Assembly (NCBI GenBank): GCA_037176905.1
Contig: JBBBWG010000837.1
Span: 1 to 36,839 of the forward strand
DNA length: 36,839 bases
Reading direction: 5' to 3'
From: Azolla pinnata
Lineage: Eukaryota; Streptophyta; Polypodiopsida; Salviniales; Salviniaceae
The notes beneath the pieces are model-generated. The model saw only the letters and a program-made list of their open reading frames with translations. It was not told the origin of the DNA and did not search any database. Below are positions 1 through 10,270 of the stretch, in pieces (position 1 is the first letter of the stretch; each line of letters opens with the position of its first letter). The translations under genes were made by a program, and so were the position numbers.

Positions 1-88
1 TGCAGCCGCCGCCGCCGCCGCCGCCGCCGCCGGATCCCGCTTTGCGACTACCGCCGAGTCGTCGTGATCATCCCAGTCGGACTCTGAT

Positions 89-126
<38 letters not shown>

Positions 127-453
127 TGAGCCCGATCCCGAGCCCGAGCCTGGGCCCCACTCCGACTCCGACGATTGCTGCTCCTCCTCCTCCTCCTCCT
201 CCTCCTCCCCCTGGACCTCGCACTGGGACGCCCTCCTGTTGCCGCTGTCCCCTCCGCCATTAATGCTCTTGTTGCTCTCCACGTGACGGTCGCACGCTTC
301 CCCTCCGATTCCCACCACCCCCACCGCCACGCCCTGCTGCTCCGCCGCCGTCTGCTGCGGCTTCTTCGTCATCCCCCCTCCCCCTCCTCCCCCTCCTCCT
401 CCTCCTCCTCCTCCTTCCGCCGCGTGAAGCTCCACCGTTATCGCCGGCGCCAT
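1..453 (-). CDS. N-terminal coding part of a low-complexity acidic protein, running off the left edge
   Basis: I do not recognise this protein. An ATG at 453 (context GAGCATGGCG) opens a frame of exactly 151 codons with no stop down to base 1. It starts MAPAITVELHAAE, followed by 14 Gly. Then comes MTKKPQQTAAEQQGVAV, a charged stretch, nine Glu, QQSSESEW, a long Gly-Ser repeat, ESDWDDHDDSAVVAKRDP and ten Ala at the edge. All repeats here are triplet-compatible, whereas upstream DNA is full of di- and tetranucleotide repeats; that switch at the ATG supports coding on this strand. A second in-frame ATG lies at 372, after the Gly run. The acidic, disordered start would suit a nuclear regulatory protein, but that is a guess. 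Other frames give Pro- or Arg-rich shadows from the same repeats. Confidence 0.65.
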
Positions 454-855
454 GCTCTCGCCCCCAATCTGCTGCTGCTGCTGCTGCTGCGCTCGATCAC
501 GACAGAACGCCGAGGGGCTGGCAGAAGGAATATTCGTCTATGATCGGAATCTACAGCTGGAGGTCAGAACGCCGACGCGGGTATCTGTCGATCGCAGCTG
601 GGCTGGCTGGCTGGCTGGCTGTGGCTGGCTAACTACAGCCTAGCAGGCTGATTGGCTAGTCGTGGGGGCGGCGCGCGGGCGGATCAAGCTGATTCTAAGG
701 TCTAATGAGGCAGAGCGGGACTAGAATTGGGGATTCTATGTATGTCGGTATGTAAGGAATGAAGTGAATGAAGGAATGCAAGAATGAAAGGATGCATGGA
801 CGAATGCAGGTGCTGGAGATCGAATGAGCGGAATGCAGCTGCGGCAGGAGGAGGA

Positions 856-887
<32 letters not shown>

Positions 888-935
888 AGCAGCTTCAGGA
901 GCTACTCATGCTTATCGGAGGGGGCCCATCAGTTT

Positions 936-955
936 ACACACACACACACACACAC
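936..955. repeat. (AC)10 microsatellite
   Basis: Ten perfect AC units, in the upstream region of the left-edge gene. Confidence 0.95.
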
Positions 956-1176
956 TGCACCGTAGACGCTAAGATCAGAGAAGCTGCAGCAAGAGACAGT
1001 GGGAGGAGGAGGAGGAGGAGCAGGGGTGGTAATGAAGGGAATGATGCGAAGCGAGGCATGGCAATGCCCTCGTGTAGCGTGAGGAACGCTAATCTCGTGT
1101 GCGTTCATTTCCATTTCCCCTTCGGCCCTTTTTCCTGCTTCTTCTATCTCGACTTCGCTTCGCTTCTTTTCGGCTC

Positions 1177-1208
1177 CCCGCCCGCCCGCCCGCCCGCCCG
1201 CCCGCCCG
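1177..1208. repeat. (CCCG)8 microsatellite
   Basis: Eight consecutive CCCG tetranucleotides. The repeat is G/C-only and strand-asymmetric (CCCG on +, CGGG on -). Confidence 0.95.
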
Positions 1209-1411
1209 GAGCGTACGTAGCCCGGGGCGTATCGCGTACGTCTGCTTCCCCGCCGATACATACGGTCGTCGGCGTTCCGCCGGCGGATCGGCGCATCCAA
1301 CCGTCCCCAGGCGCCCCCGGCCCGGCACCCTCGTACGCATACGCCCCCGTATGCGCGCCTGCGTATCCGTATGTCTCATCGCACGTACGCTTGTGCCGCC
1401 GCCGCCGCCCG

Positions 1412-1439
1412 TCTCTCTCTCTCTCTCTCTCTCTCTCTC
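1412..1439. repeat. (TC)14 microsatellite
   Basis: Perfect TC run. Read in the sense of the leftward gene it is a GA repeat, a common element of plant promoters and leaders. Confidence 0.95.
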
Positions 1440-1521
1440 ACGAGCCATGCAGATTGAACCCTGCAAACTCTTATCTATCTATCTGCGAGGAGGATCCTCG
1501 TCCATGATGATCATCCGTTTC

Positions 1522-1579
1522 GGATGGATGGATGCATGGATGGATGCATGGATGCATGCATGGATGGATGCATGGATGG
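1522..1579. repeat. GGATGGATGCAT tandem repeat
   Basis: Tandem array of GGAT and GCAT tetramers in an approximately 12-bp higher-order pattern, giving about 58 bp. Confidence 0.9.
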
Positions 1580-1687
1580 ACCGGCATAGATCCCATCCCA
1601 TCCCCACGTTGCACGATTGCGGGTTCCCGTCGGACATATACGCATATCACCATGGCCATGGTGCCCATGGGACACCATGCTTATCCG

Positions 1688-2215
1688 TTAGTAATTATCT
1701 CGATATTGCCTTTCTTTAATAGCTCTCTCCTGTGAATTGAAGCTTCGTTGGGGGCAATCTGCTCGGTTCAGCTCCGAGCGTTTGATGTTGTTCTTTGCGA
1801 GCATTATGGCCGACATGACGTCACGCCGGAGAGGAAGTATGTGATCCGGGAATAATGCCGTCTCGATCCACAAGCGTTTTAGCCGGCTTCCGTCCCGTAA
1901 CGCCAGAGTCGTCGCCACGTATTCAGCTTCAGTCGACGGCAGTGTAACTCGTTCCTGCGTTTTTTTACTTTGCCCAAGAGATAACTTCACTTGAGAGGAA
2001 GTACGCATAACCAAATATCGATTACGACGTCTCTTTATCACTCCCCTTGTGTCGACATTTGAGTAGCAGACTAAATATGGTTGTGGAAGAGGTTGGCTTG
2101 CCAAAATCCTTAGTTTCGTAGATGCTTCTTTTTTAAGTGTTGGGTGTAGATAAGACTTGGTACCTGCATATAACGAGATAAATAGATAGTTGTTATCATG
2201 AGTACCGACTCCCAC
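1688..2215 (-). pseudogene. decayed Ty1/copia retrotransposon fragment (RNase H end of pol)
   Basis: The reverse-strand frame contains SKKTQERVTLPSTEAEYVA followed by RLKRLWIE. This is the hallmark of the copia RNase H C-terminus (family pattern SKKQ..V.LSSTEAEY.A followed by a W-rich helix). Upstream, the frame carries CYSNVDTRGVIKRRR, a degraded match to the DADWAGD..RRSTSGY segment. The rest of pol, gag, integrase and clear LTRs are missing, so this is a truncated, non-autonomous relic. After RNase H, conservation fades near 1740. The element ran from high to low coordinates. Confidence 0.8.
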
Positions 2216-3429
2216 AAAAAGATCAATGTATATATTTTTGAACTTATGACCTATAGTTACATATGCTCAGATATTAATCAATAAATATTATATTTTAGTA
2301 CTTGATAATATTCTAAAACGTTACTATATTAACGTTAAAAAACAGCTTGCGATGTCTGCCGACATCATATTAAGTCCTCAGAGCCACCCAAGTGGCAATA
2401 ATGCATGCTCACCACAGGACACTCAGGCATGCAAGCCATGTGGCAACCATGTATGACAGCCACATGACCTAGACCTGTATAAATACTTAGCTGGTCTCAA
2501 TATTAACCCATTTCAATTGAACGCCAATTTTCAGCGCATTGTACTCAAAGTCTCTTGGTAACACATAGCTTGACTTATTGTTCTTATCTATGTGGTTTTC
2601 TTCTTGTTGTATTCGTGTCTTCCGAGTCCAAGCTTGTCGACAATGATGCACCATTACACATGATTTCTTCTTCCCGAATGCATGTCATTAACGATTCAAT
2701 AATAAGATTAGATACTGATACTTGCGTAATGATTAAATGTCGCCACAAAGAAAACAATGTCGCTTGGAGGTTAGAGAGAAAGTCAAAGAGAGGAAGAAGG
2801 CCGCCGATCTTGAGAGATGAGAGAGAAGAGAGAAGAGAGATGATCGTTTGGTAATTCTATTCAGATGATTGTTCGATTAGCATACATCATGGACGCACGC
2901 GCACACACAAACACACACACACACATATAGTGTAATGACATTTGCGAATGGTATGTGTTGTTTTAAAAAAAAACAAGTCATAATTTTTCCTTCTGGTTTG
3001 AAACATACTTTTGGTGATTTACCAATCTCTAATGCTCGAATCATTCTCGATTGCGCTTGCAGTTTGCAAAAGTATGGTTCGTTCTATGTCTATATATATA
3101 TATGTATACATAAAGTGTGTAATTATGGTGCCATGGGACACCATGCGCGTCATCGGATGGGATAGGAAGCGCCCTAAGGCCAGTTGGTATAATGTATTAT
3201 AATTATCTATTATTATCTTACTTCTTATTTCCGCACAAGTAGTACTATTTTGAATTTGTACATACGTACATACATACAAGACCCTCGCCTAATCGTGTAC
3301 TATCATTCATGTTAGCCTACAATATGTTTATTGATCTGTTGGATGTGTTCGATATGGAGCCGAGAGAGTGCGAGAGCGAGAGAAAGAGGGAGATCTAACC
3401 TAACCAACCCCACGATTGATGTCCGCTGA
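2216..3429. other. gene-free stretch with an LTR-like/TATA segment and simple repeats
   Basis: AT-rich DNA. A TATAAATA lies at 2478-2485. About 75 bp downstream is a weakly primer-binding-site-like CTTGGTAACACATAGC. The open frame at 2555-2854 has no ATG start and no recognisable domain. There is a CA repeat at about 2905-2928, a short TA repeat near 3093 and a GA-rich patch at 3357-3392. I see no gene here. Confidence 0.5.
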
Positions 3430-3454
3430 ATCGTTTTTCACAAGGGAGATTTGT

Positions 3455-3700
3455 AGCATCCAAAGTCGAACGATTTGTCCGAGTAGTAGTACCATGGATG
3501 TTGCATCCAAAATCGGTCGATTTGTCCGAGTAGTACTGCGGACGTTGCATCCAAAAATCGACCGATCAATCGGTGTATCAGAGCAGTAGTAACGTGGATA
3601 TTGCAGATTCCAAAATCACTCGATCGATCGATCAATCGATTTATGAGATTGGTCACTAAAGTACGGATGTTGCATCCAAAATCGATCGATTTATTATATC
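3455..3700. repeat. diverged minisatellite, about five units built on GTTGCATCCAAAATCG
   Basis: Units begin near 3456, 3498, 3544, 3599 and 3668. Each carries a form of GTTGCATCCAAAATCG followed by a CGAT-type motif; the first two then read TTTGTCCGAGTAGTA. Unit length drifts from about 42 to 69 bp because the embedded GATC runs expand and shrink. Confidence 0.8.
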
Positions 3701-3762
3701 ATCGGGCACTCGAAGAACAGCGCATTATGGTATGGTGCAACCGCGTGTGATCACTGATCCAA

Positions 3763-3797
<35 letters not shown>

Positions 3798-4940
3798 GCA
3801 TCGATCGATAGAATCTTTTCCATGCATTTAGTCCGGCAGAGCAAAGTCTAAGTTAGTCTTTAATTCTGATTCCGAATGCATCGATTAATTAGTTAGATGA
3901 ATGACGATTGGTGATGATGATTGATTGATCATCGCAGTCAAATTTATGCGTTGATTCGGGCGGCCATGGTGATCGTAGCTAATCAAACGCATTCATTCAT
4001 TAGATGCCCGATTCTTATTAAGACCCGATTTAGTCAGTGCAGCGATCAGCTAACAATTTACTGATCATCATGCGCTGATTATGATCAGCTGCTGCAGGCG
4101 CAGCTCTGATCAGTCTTCAGATCACAGCATTAGGCCGCTGGTTTGATTAATCTTTCATACAGACAGCATTACGCCGCTTGATCTTGCAGAGATCTATACG
4201 GTTACAATCCGCGGTTCATCGATCGAAGTGGCGGATTATATCACTAAATTTGGCGAGTCAACGATTCTATTAGGCGGGCGGAATCGGATCATTCTTTTTT
4301 CTTCTTTGTGGGCGATTTGCTACGATTGATCATCAAGACAGTAGCGCACTTGAACTTACGAGAAGAATCGGCGCCAGATAATAATGATTCAGTTGATATT
4401 AATTAGCTCGATACGAATCAATGAGAGCCCGATAATCGGCAAATCTTGAAACGGATCGATCGGATCGTTAAGAGGGCATCTTAAACCCGACGATATTGAA
4501 TCTACTAGCCGGATTAAGCTCAGGATCACGACCGATTAGCCCAATACTTACAGGAAAGATTTAACTCCCGTTTCGACGCTAATCCGACCACCATTAGCCG
4601 GAGATGATCGAAAGGGCTCAAGACTGATCATCAGCCGGCTCGATCACGCATGCAATATTGATTCGCACCCGCAAATCAATCGATCAATCAATCCAATCAA
4701 TTCGTTAATTATGATGACGATGATCAGTGCGCATGGAACTAATTCTTAATGTTGCGCGCCCAACTGTGTAATCACGCAAAATCGCAGAGACTACTTGGGT
4801 TAATTTGCCCCACGAGAGGATTAAACTGGAATGATTTAAACGCTTACAATCAAAATTTTCAGCAGCGTCGGAGAATTAGGCGACGGATGAATATCTATTT
4901 GCTATCTGATCTTCAAACCACAATTATTCTCTTCTCCTTT
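3701..4940. other. gene-free stretch, GATC/GATT-rich
   Basis: No open frame worth calling. The sequence is saturated with GATC, GATT and ATCG tetramers and holds a GT/AT microsatellite at 3763-3797. No RNA gene or mobile element is recognisable. Confidence 0.55.
3763..3797. repeat. (GT)n(AT)n compound microsatellite
   Basis: GT units pass directly into TA units across 35 bp. Confidence 0.9.
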
Positions 4941-5925
4941 GTCCCTGGCTATTGAATCATTAGACTCATCGCACTCTGCCCAAAAAGGATCAGCAAGCAA
5001 AACAGGGCCCTGCAATGTATGCATACAAATGAGCTGGATAAAGAAAGCAAGCCATCAATTGATGGCTTACTATACTGCCCAAAATGGATATAAAGCCTAT
5101 ATTCAGCAAGGAAACATGGCCTGCAATATATATATATATATACACTTCTAATCCAAGAGAGCCATAGCCACATATACTGTTATATCCATACCTTAACCCT
5201 AACTGGCATGATCTACCTGAATGACAGCCATCCCCAACTGCCTTACCAATGAAAAGAGTTGCCGAATCGGAATTCTGTAGGCAGGCAAGCTCCTGTATTT
5301 GGAGTCCAGCCTCTGAATCTCCAAACCGATTGTACATAGTTGGGCATTTTAACCCAAGCGATCATCGAAATCGCATTCCCCTGGACATATGGCCCCATCG
5401 AATCAATGTACTTTTTCTCAAACTGTGTTGCACGGGTGGATTGTTCAGAAACGCGCCTGAAATGTTCGTGCTGGAAACAGCTTCCGCCCCAAAGTGGGTC
5501 GAAATTCGGGTCTTCGACAACTGCAACCACATAGACAGATAGATGTGATTTGGAGCTGAAATATGCGATTTCATCGATCCGCCTCAAAATACACAGCTTC
5601 CTCTCAGAGTCCATCCCTAGAAATGCCTCAAGCTTCAGCCCAGCATTAGATTATTAACTCGCAGAATCTAGCATCTCTTCTTGATTTATACCAAGATAAA
5701 AAAAAAACTGGTTTGAGAGAAACAAGAAGAGAGGTACAAGATTCGCTCGATGGCTGCATGAGCTATTTGCACATGCAGCAGTACTACTGGGTTTGAAGAA
5801 AAAAGCTTTGGCTCCATAGATATAACGGCTAAATGCCCTCCACTCCCCAAAACCAAATCCTGACACAAGACCATTACATGGGGAAGAATGCAGTAAAGCA
5901 ATGGCAATTCTTTCGAGCATTGCTT

Positions 5926-5975
5926 CTTTCTTCTTCTTCTTTCTTCTTCTTCTTCTTCTTCTTCTTCTTCTTCTT
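5926..5975. repeat. (TTC)n microsatellite
   Basis: Nearly perfect TTC run of about 50 bp. Confidence 0.95.
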
Positions 5976-6148
5976 TTGTAAACTTTCTCAAATCACCATA
6001 GATCCAGCTGCAAGCAATTAGCATCCAGTCCTCAATCCTGTGCTGGGAGATCATTCATCCATAGTACATACATGGCCACATGTCATTGATCCTGCACCCC
6101 AAATCGCACATGCGCCAGCCATCCCGATGAATCGGCTGTATTTGCGTT

Positions 6149-6170
6149 CGATCGATCGATCGATCGATCG
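6149..6170. repeat. (CGAT)5 palindromic tetranucleotide repeat
   Basis: Perfect CGAT run. The unit is self-complementary, so the run can fold on itself. Similar runs recur near 3620, 14990, 15770-15925 and 33962. Confidence 0.95.
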
Positions 6171-6295
6171 GACCCATTCTTTTTGTCTCCTTCTTCCACA
6201 ACCGCCCTGAAAAAAACAAAAGCTTGAAAGAACCGCCCACCCACCTCTTTGGACAGAATGAGATAAAAGAAACAACATTCAACAGGTACAAAAAG

Positions 6296-6297
<2 letters not shown>

Positions 6298-6351
<54 letters not shown>
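6298..6351. repeat. (GA)27 microsatellite
   Basis: Fifty-four bases of perfect GA, the longest dinucleotide run in the window. Confidence 0.97.
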
Positions 6352-6353
<2 letters not shown>

Positions 6354-8300
6354 AGGCAAAGTAGCTGGGCAGCTTGAAGTGGTGTGTTGTTCTCTGCTTC
6401 TTTCTTTCTTGTTGTATAGTTACACAGAGTTTATATGTTATTAAAACAAACACATGCTCCAAGCCAGCCTGCAGAGAAACAGAGGAGTTGATCTCCTCTC
6501 CTTTTTATTGTTCCTCGGTACATACCTTCTGCGTATTTTCGAGCTAATTTGGCTCCGAATCGCTCTTCCTCTCCCCGGCTGAGCGTGATCGAGATTTCGC
6601 TTCGATCAACCAAGGATTCGATCGAGCCAAGCTCTGTGATGCGAGCCCTTTTGCATATAGAAAAACAATTAACAAAAAGGGTTAGGCTGCTTTGTACTGA
6701 TTGATCTCTTGCACAGTGCATAACCATAGCCAGATTTGCCAGATTTGCCACCGCTTTTTCTTCTTCCTTTTTGCCACAATATAGCTGCAGATGGGTAGAG
6801 AGCATTGCATGCGCGCAAATCGAGTACAAACAACTGCAGCTTCTCCGAGCTGATTTTTTTTTTTCACCGTGACCTGATCAGTCAGTAGTACATACCAAAC
6901 ACACACATCAGTAGTAAAACATGCATGTGCATGACGTTCGACCTGCATTATAGATCAAATACGGTGAAAGGCTGGAGTTCCAAATCAATTTGGCAACTGT
7001 CTGCCAGCATTGAAATTGCCCAAGTACCAAAAAAAGCGGCTCACATATGGCATGGACAAAGTGACAAAAACAGCTTGGAGAATGGAATATGATGATGCTT
7101 TGTTACATTCAAGGCATAGAGAATAGTGCACCTCCACTTCCTTCCATAGCTGACCATAGCTCTTTCCATCATCTGTGCATACAAAGAACACCATCCAGCT
7201 CGAGGAATACATCCATTTAATCTAATCCCTGAAGCACACACGCCACAGAACAAGAAGAACACTGCCGCCGATCACTGAAACATCATAATCGCTGCCGCAC
7301 TGTCCCCTGAAACCATAATTCTGAAGAGATCTTACCTGAATCGATGATGGGCGATTCTTCTGGCGATTCTTCTGGCGCTGAAGAAAGATCGAAACTGCAG
7401 TCCCTTATGGCAGCAACAATGGTGGACGTAAACATGATCTTGAACGGAAATGAGCTATATACAGAGTGAGAAAGCATGTCGAGAGAAGACAGAAATCCTA
7501 AGATTCTAATTCGCATGCATCCTTGAAAAGGCTGCACCTACGTCTGAAGTATAGGTGCTTGTCTAGCACAAATATACTGCGCTGGGATTTAGAATTGAAC
7601 CATCCAGAAGAGGTTATATATGGTAAGGCTTCAGTAGGAACCACAATTGAGCTAGATGTACCGTGCCAAAACACGATATATAACAGCAAAACCTGCGACC
7701 TAAACTCAACCGTTCCATCATAAGAAAAACACCTACCAATGTTCCTCTTTTTCTCCCCAAATAACCTCAGCCATGTGTGTTTCATAGCTGGGGAAGCGTT
7801 TTTCAACTGCCCAATATGACCCTTAACTGTAGTAACTACAGCCATGGGAGAAAGCTCTAGATATCTGCACACTTCTTTGCAGGGGAGAATCTATGATTCA
7901 TTAGTTTTGTACCGAGATGCATTTATCTCCTCTGGCAAAGATGGCATTTCCATCACGATGTTGCCGACATATCCGTGGCTAGCCAAAGAAAAAGCTCGAA
8001 CCTCCGTTCTTCTCGACAGGGAGGAATTTCTATCACAAATTTCTGCAGGAATACCATTCCGAAAAATTCTGTATGTATGCACATTAACCATTCGGGGGAG
8101 GAGGGGAAGCGCTGTCGGTATCCACAAACAGAATGAAGCAAGGAAACTCTCTTATCCAAAATGTTCTCACATGTTATTCTAAGCCATTACAGACCTATTT
8201 CTCTGATTATTTCATCCAACAGAGCCGAATTCCCCCGGAAGCAGGTAATCAACACTGCCATGGGGACTGAACTCCTAATACTCCGTACTGAATTTCTCTT

Positions 8301-9076
8301 CTATGATGACGATGACGATGACGACGATGACGATGATGATTTGCATAGCTGTTTCAAGATCTCGGCTTTCGCAGCATCCACTCCGTACTAGCAAAAACGT
8401 TCATGAGCAGAAGAAAAGGGTCAGGCAGACAGATTGAAGATCGGGTCGAAAGCATCAGCAATGTCGTAGAAAGAGAAGTAGAGAAGGTCAGAGATGCAAA
8501 ATCAATGGAGAATTAGAGTTTAGGGCTTGATAACGGAGAAGGTCAGAGATGCAAAATCCATGGAGAATTAGGGGTTTTTGGTTTGAAAATGGAGAAGGCC
8601 AGAGATGCAAAACCAGTGGAGAATTAGGGTTTAGGGTTTGAAAATGGAGAAGGTCAGAGATGCAATCCATGGTTGAAAATGGAGAAGGTCAGCGATGCCA
8701 TCCATGGAGAAGTAGGGTTTAGGGTTTGAAAATGGAGAAGGTCAGGGATGCAATCCAGGCGAAATAGGGTTTAGGGTTTGAAAATGGAGAAGGTCAGAGA
8801 TGCAATCCATGGAGAATTAGGGTTTAGGCCAGAGGAACACAGAAAGAAAGAAGGAACGAGAGCCAGACAGAGAGACAGAAGGTGCACCTTGGTGAGGATC
8901 CAGCAGGAGTGATTGTAAGACCGATCGAAGAGGTCTGCGATGGCTATGGCGTCGTCTTCATCTCTGTAGGTCACGAAATTCTCCCGGGCAAAGCGTGCGT
9001 AGTACGAGCGGGTCTCGGGCGGAAGCAGACGGACAAGGCGCAGAACCGCAGCGTAAATCCGCAGAGCTTGCTTCAT
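8301..9076 (-). CDS. LYR-motif (LYRM9-like) mitochondrial adaptor protein, two exons
   Basis: CDS joins 9076-8888 and 8387-8301 (minus), giving 91 aa. Exon 1 starts MKQALRIYAAVLRLVRLLP and continues through YYARFARENFVTYRDEDD to YNHSCWILTK. This matches the small plant LYR/Complex1_LYR fold: an amphipathic helix with an L-x-Y motif, R..F and a C-terminal helix, close to LYRM9. Such proteins usually act in mitochondria as acyl-ACP-binding adaptors for Fe-S or respiratory-complex assembly. Donor AAG|GTGCAC and acceptor TTTTTGCTAG|TAC join in phase 0. Exon 2 continues YGVDAAKAEILKQLCK as the family expects, then ends in 12 Ser encoded by a TCA/TCG microsatellite. The LYR tripeptide itself is degenerate (LRIY). 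The 500-nt intron is mostly minisatellite. Its upstream flank is another minisatellite. Confidence 0.9.
8481..8830. repeat. intronic minisatellite, about 7 units of 52-56 bp with TTTAGGG motifs
   Basis: GAGAAGGTCAGAGATGC-type unit starts lie at 8481, 8536, 8592, 8647, 8682, 8735 and 8787, so spacing is 55, 56, 55, 35, 53 and 52 bp. Most units end in ATTAGGGTTTAGGGTTTG, two plant-telomere-type TTTAGGG heptamers on the plus strand (CCCTAAA in the sense of the host LYR gene). The array fills most of the LYR gene intron (8388-8887). Confidence 0.93.
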
Positions 9077-10270
9077 CTCTCTGCACTCGCAGAGGGATCA
9101 ACACGAAGCCGATTCGAGCTTCTGAAAGGGATTCTGCACCAGTTTTTGTGTGCAATTGCAGATAGCTCTGTAGTTGGGCAAAGATCCACGGCAATCTTCC
9201 GGAATTCTGCACTCCAAACCAGTTTCTATGCAAGAATTTGGGCAAAGATTCATGGCAACCTTCCGGAATCCTGCAGTCCGAACCAGTTTCTATGCAAGAA
9301 TTTGGGCAAAGATTCATGGCAATCATCCGGAATCCTGCAGTGCGAACCAGTTTCTATGCAAGAATTTGGGCAAAAATCCATGGCAATCTTCCAGATCAAC
9401 TAGAAGCTGACTCGACCTACTGAAATGGATTCCTGCCCTACCAGATGTCTGCACTCCAAATCAGCAAGTGTAGATAGATGGGAATTTGGGCAAAGATCCA
9501 TGGCAAGCTTCCAGAATTCTGCACTACCCAGATTCAGCACTCCGAACCAGTTTCTGTGCAAGTGTAGATAGATGGGGCAGCACCGAATTCAGGCAAAGAT
9601 CCACCGCAATCTTCTGGATCAACTCGAAGCTGATTCGACCTACTGAATGGATTGTGCACTCCAAATCAGTTTTTGTGCAAGCGGAGATAGATGGGGCAGG
9701 ATCAACACGAAGCTGATTTGAGCTTCTGAAATGTATTCTGCATTACCCAGATTCTGCACTCCAAACCAACTTTTGCACAAGCGTAGATAGATGGGCTAGC
9801 ACTGAATTTGGGCAAAGATCCATGGCAAGCTTCAAGACAACTCGAGCAAAACCAGATAGAAGATATGAACATGCAGATCATTTGATTTAAGCCATTTGGG
9901 CTAACAATGTGTCAATGGCAAACATCAGAATCAATAATCTTTTAGCACTGTGTAGCACTTGGGTCCCGGAGCTTCACATTACATTAGCGATAATATTTCA
10001 GCGCTTAGGGTTACAGAGCTCCAAAAATTACAGCAACATAAACCGCATTCACAGCACCACACAAGGTCTAGAGCTATGGAGCTTCCCATTACATCTCAGC
10101 ACTAGCATAAATTGCATTACAAAGTTCAGGGTTTCAGAGCTTCCAAATCGAATTAGCAGAAAACACACACAGATTTCTTTTACCATTAACAAGAGAAAAA
10201 CTAAAAGATTTCCCACAAAACATCAGGTGAGAAGAAAAAAAAAAGAGGCAAAACAGAATAACAGGTTGAT
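9077..10270. other. intergenic region between the LYR gene 5' end and the coiled-coil gene 3' end
   Basis: Dominated by a 64-bp minisatellite and its decayed derivatives up to about 9850. The remainder is AT-rich with no recognised element. It must hold the LYR promoter and the 3' region of the coiled-coil gene. No TATA box is obvious near 9077. Confidence 0.6.
9174..9850. repeat. 64-bp minisatellite and degenerate extension
   Basis: TTGGGCAAAG anchors occur at 9174, 9238, 9302 and 9366, an exact 64-bp period. Each unit reads on through CATGGCAA, TTCCGGAAT, CTGCAG and AACCAGTTTCTATGCAAGAAT. From 9400 to 9850 the same words (CACTCCAAA.CAG, AGATAGATGGG, GGCAAAGATCCATGGCAAGCTTC) recur at irregular spacing, an older and decayed part of the array. 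Confidence 0.92.

Larger units (their letters stand above)
454..1687. other. microsatellite-rich upstream region, no gene recognised
   Basis: Probable promoter and 5' leader of the leftward gene. It contains GCTG, CA, GGC, CCCG, CT and GGAT/GCAT simple repeats and a patch rich in TACG/GTAC between about 1210 and 1390. Long open frames here are made of the repeats and have no recognisable protein features. Confidence 0.6.
4941..8300. other. gene-free stretch with a few unassigned open frames
   Basis: Contains a 20-bp palindrome (5049-5068), TTC (5926-5975), CGAT (6149-6170) and GA (6298-6351) repeats. Minus-strand open frames at 5243-5614, 7498-7872 and 7891-8127 look somewhat protein-like but match no family I know. 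The frames at 7498-7872 and 7891-8127 have no ATG at the listed start. They may be parts of an unrecognised or decaying spliced gene, or the non-coding 3' region of the LYR gene. Confidence 0.45.

Noticed and set aside
824-1507. 227-codon plus-strand frame and overlapping reverse frames upstream of the left-edge gene
   Set aside because: Composed of translated GGC, CA, CCCG and CT repeats; no conserved protein feature, and it overlaps the probable leader of the minus-strand gene.
8700-8840. Chromosome end (telomere) from TTTAGGG motifs
   Set aside because: Motifs are isolated pairs inside 52-56-bp units within an intron, not a long uninterrupted heptamer array.
8481-9850. CRISPR-like arrays
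   Set aside because: Repeats are contiguous tandem minisatellites without unique spacers, in a spliced eukaryotic genome.
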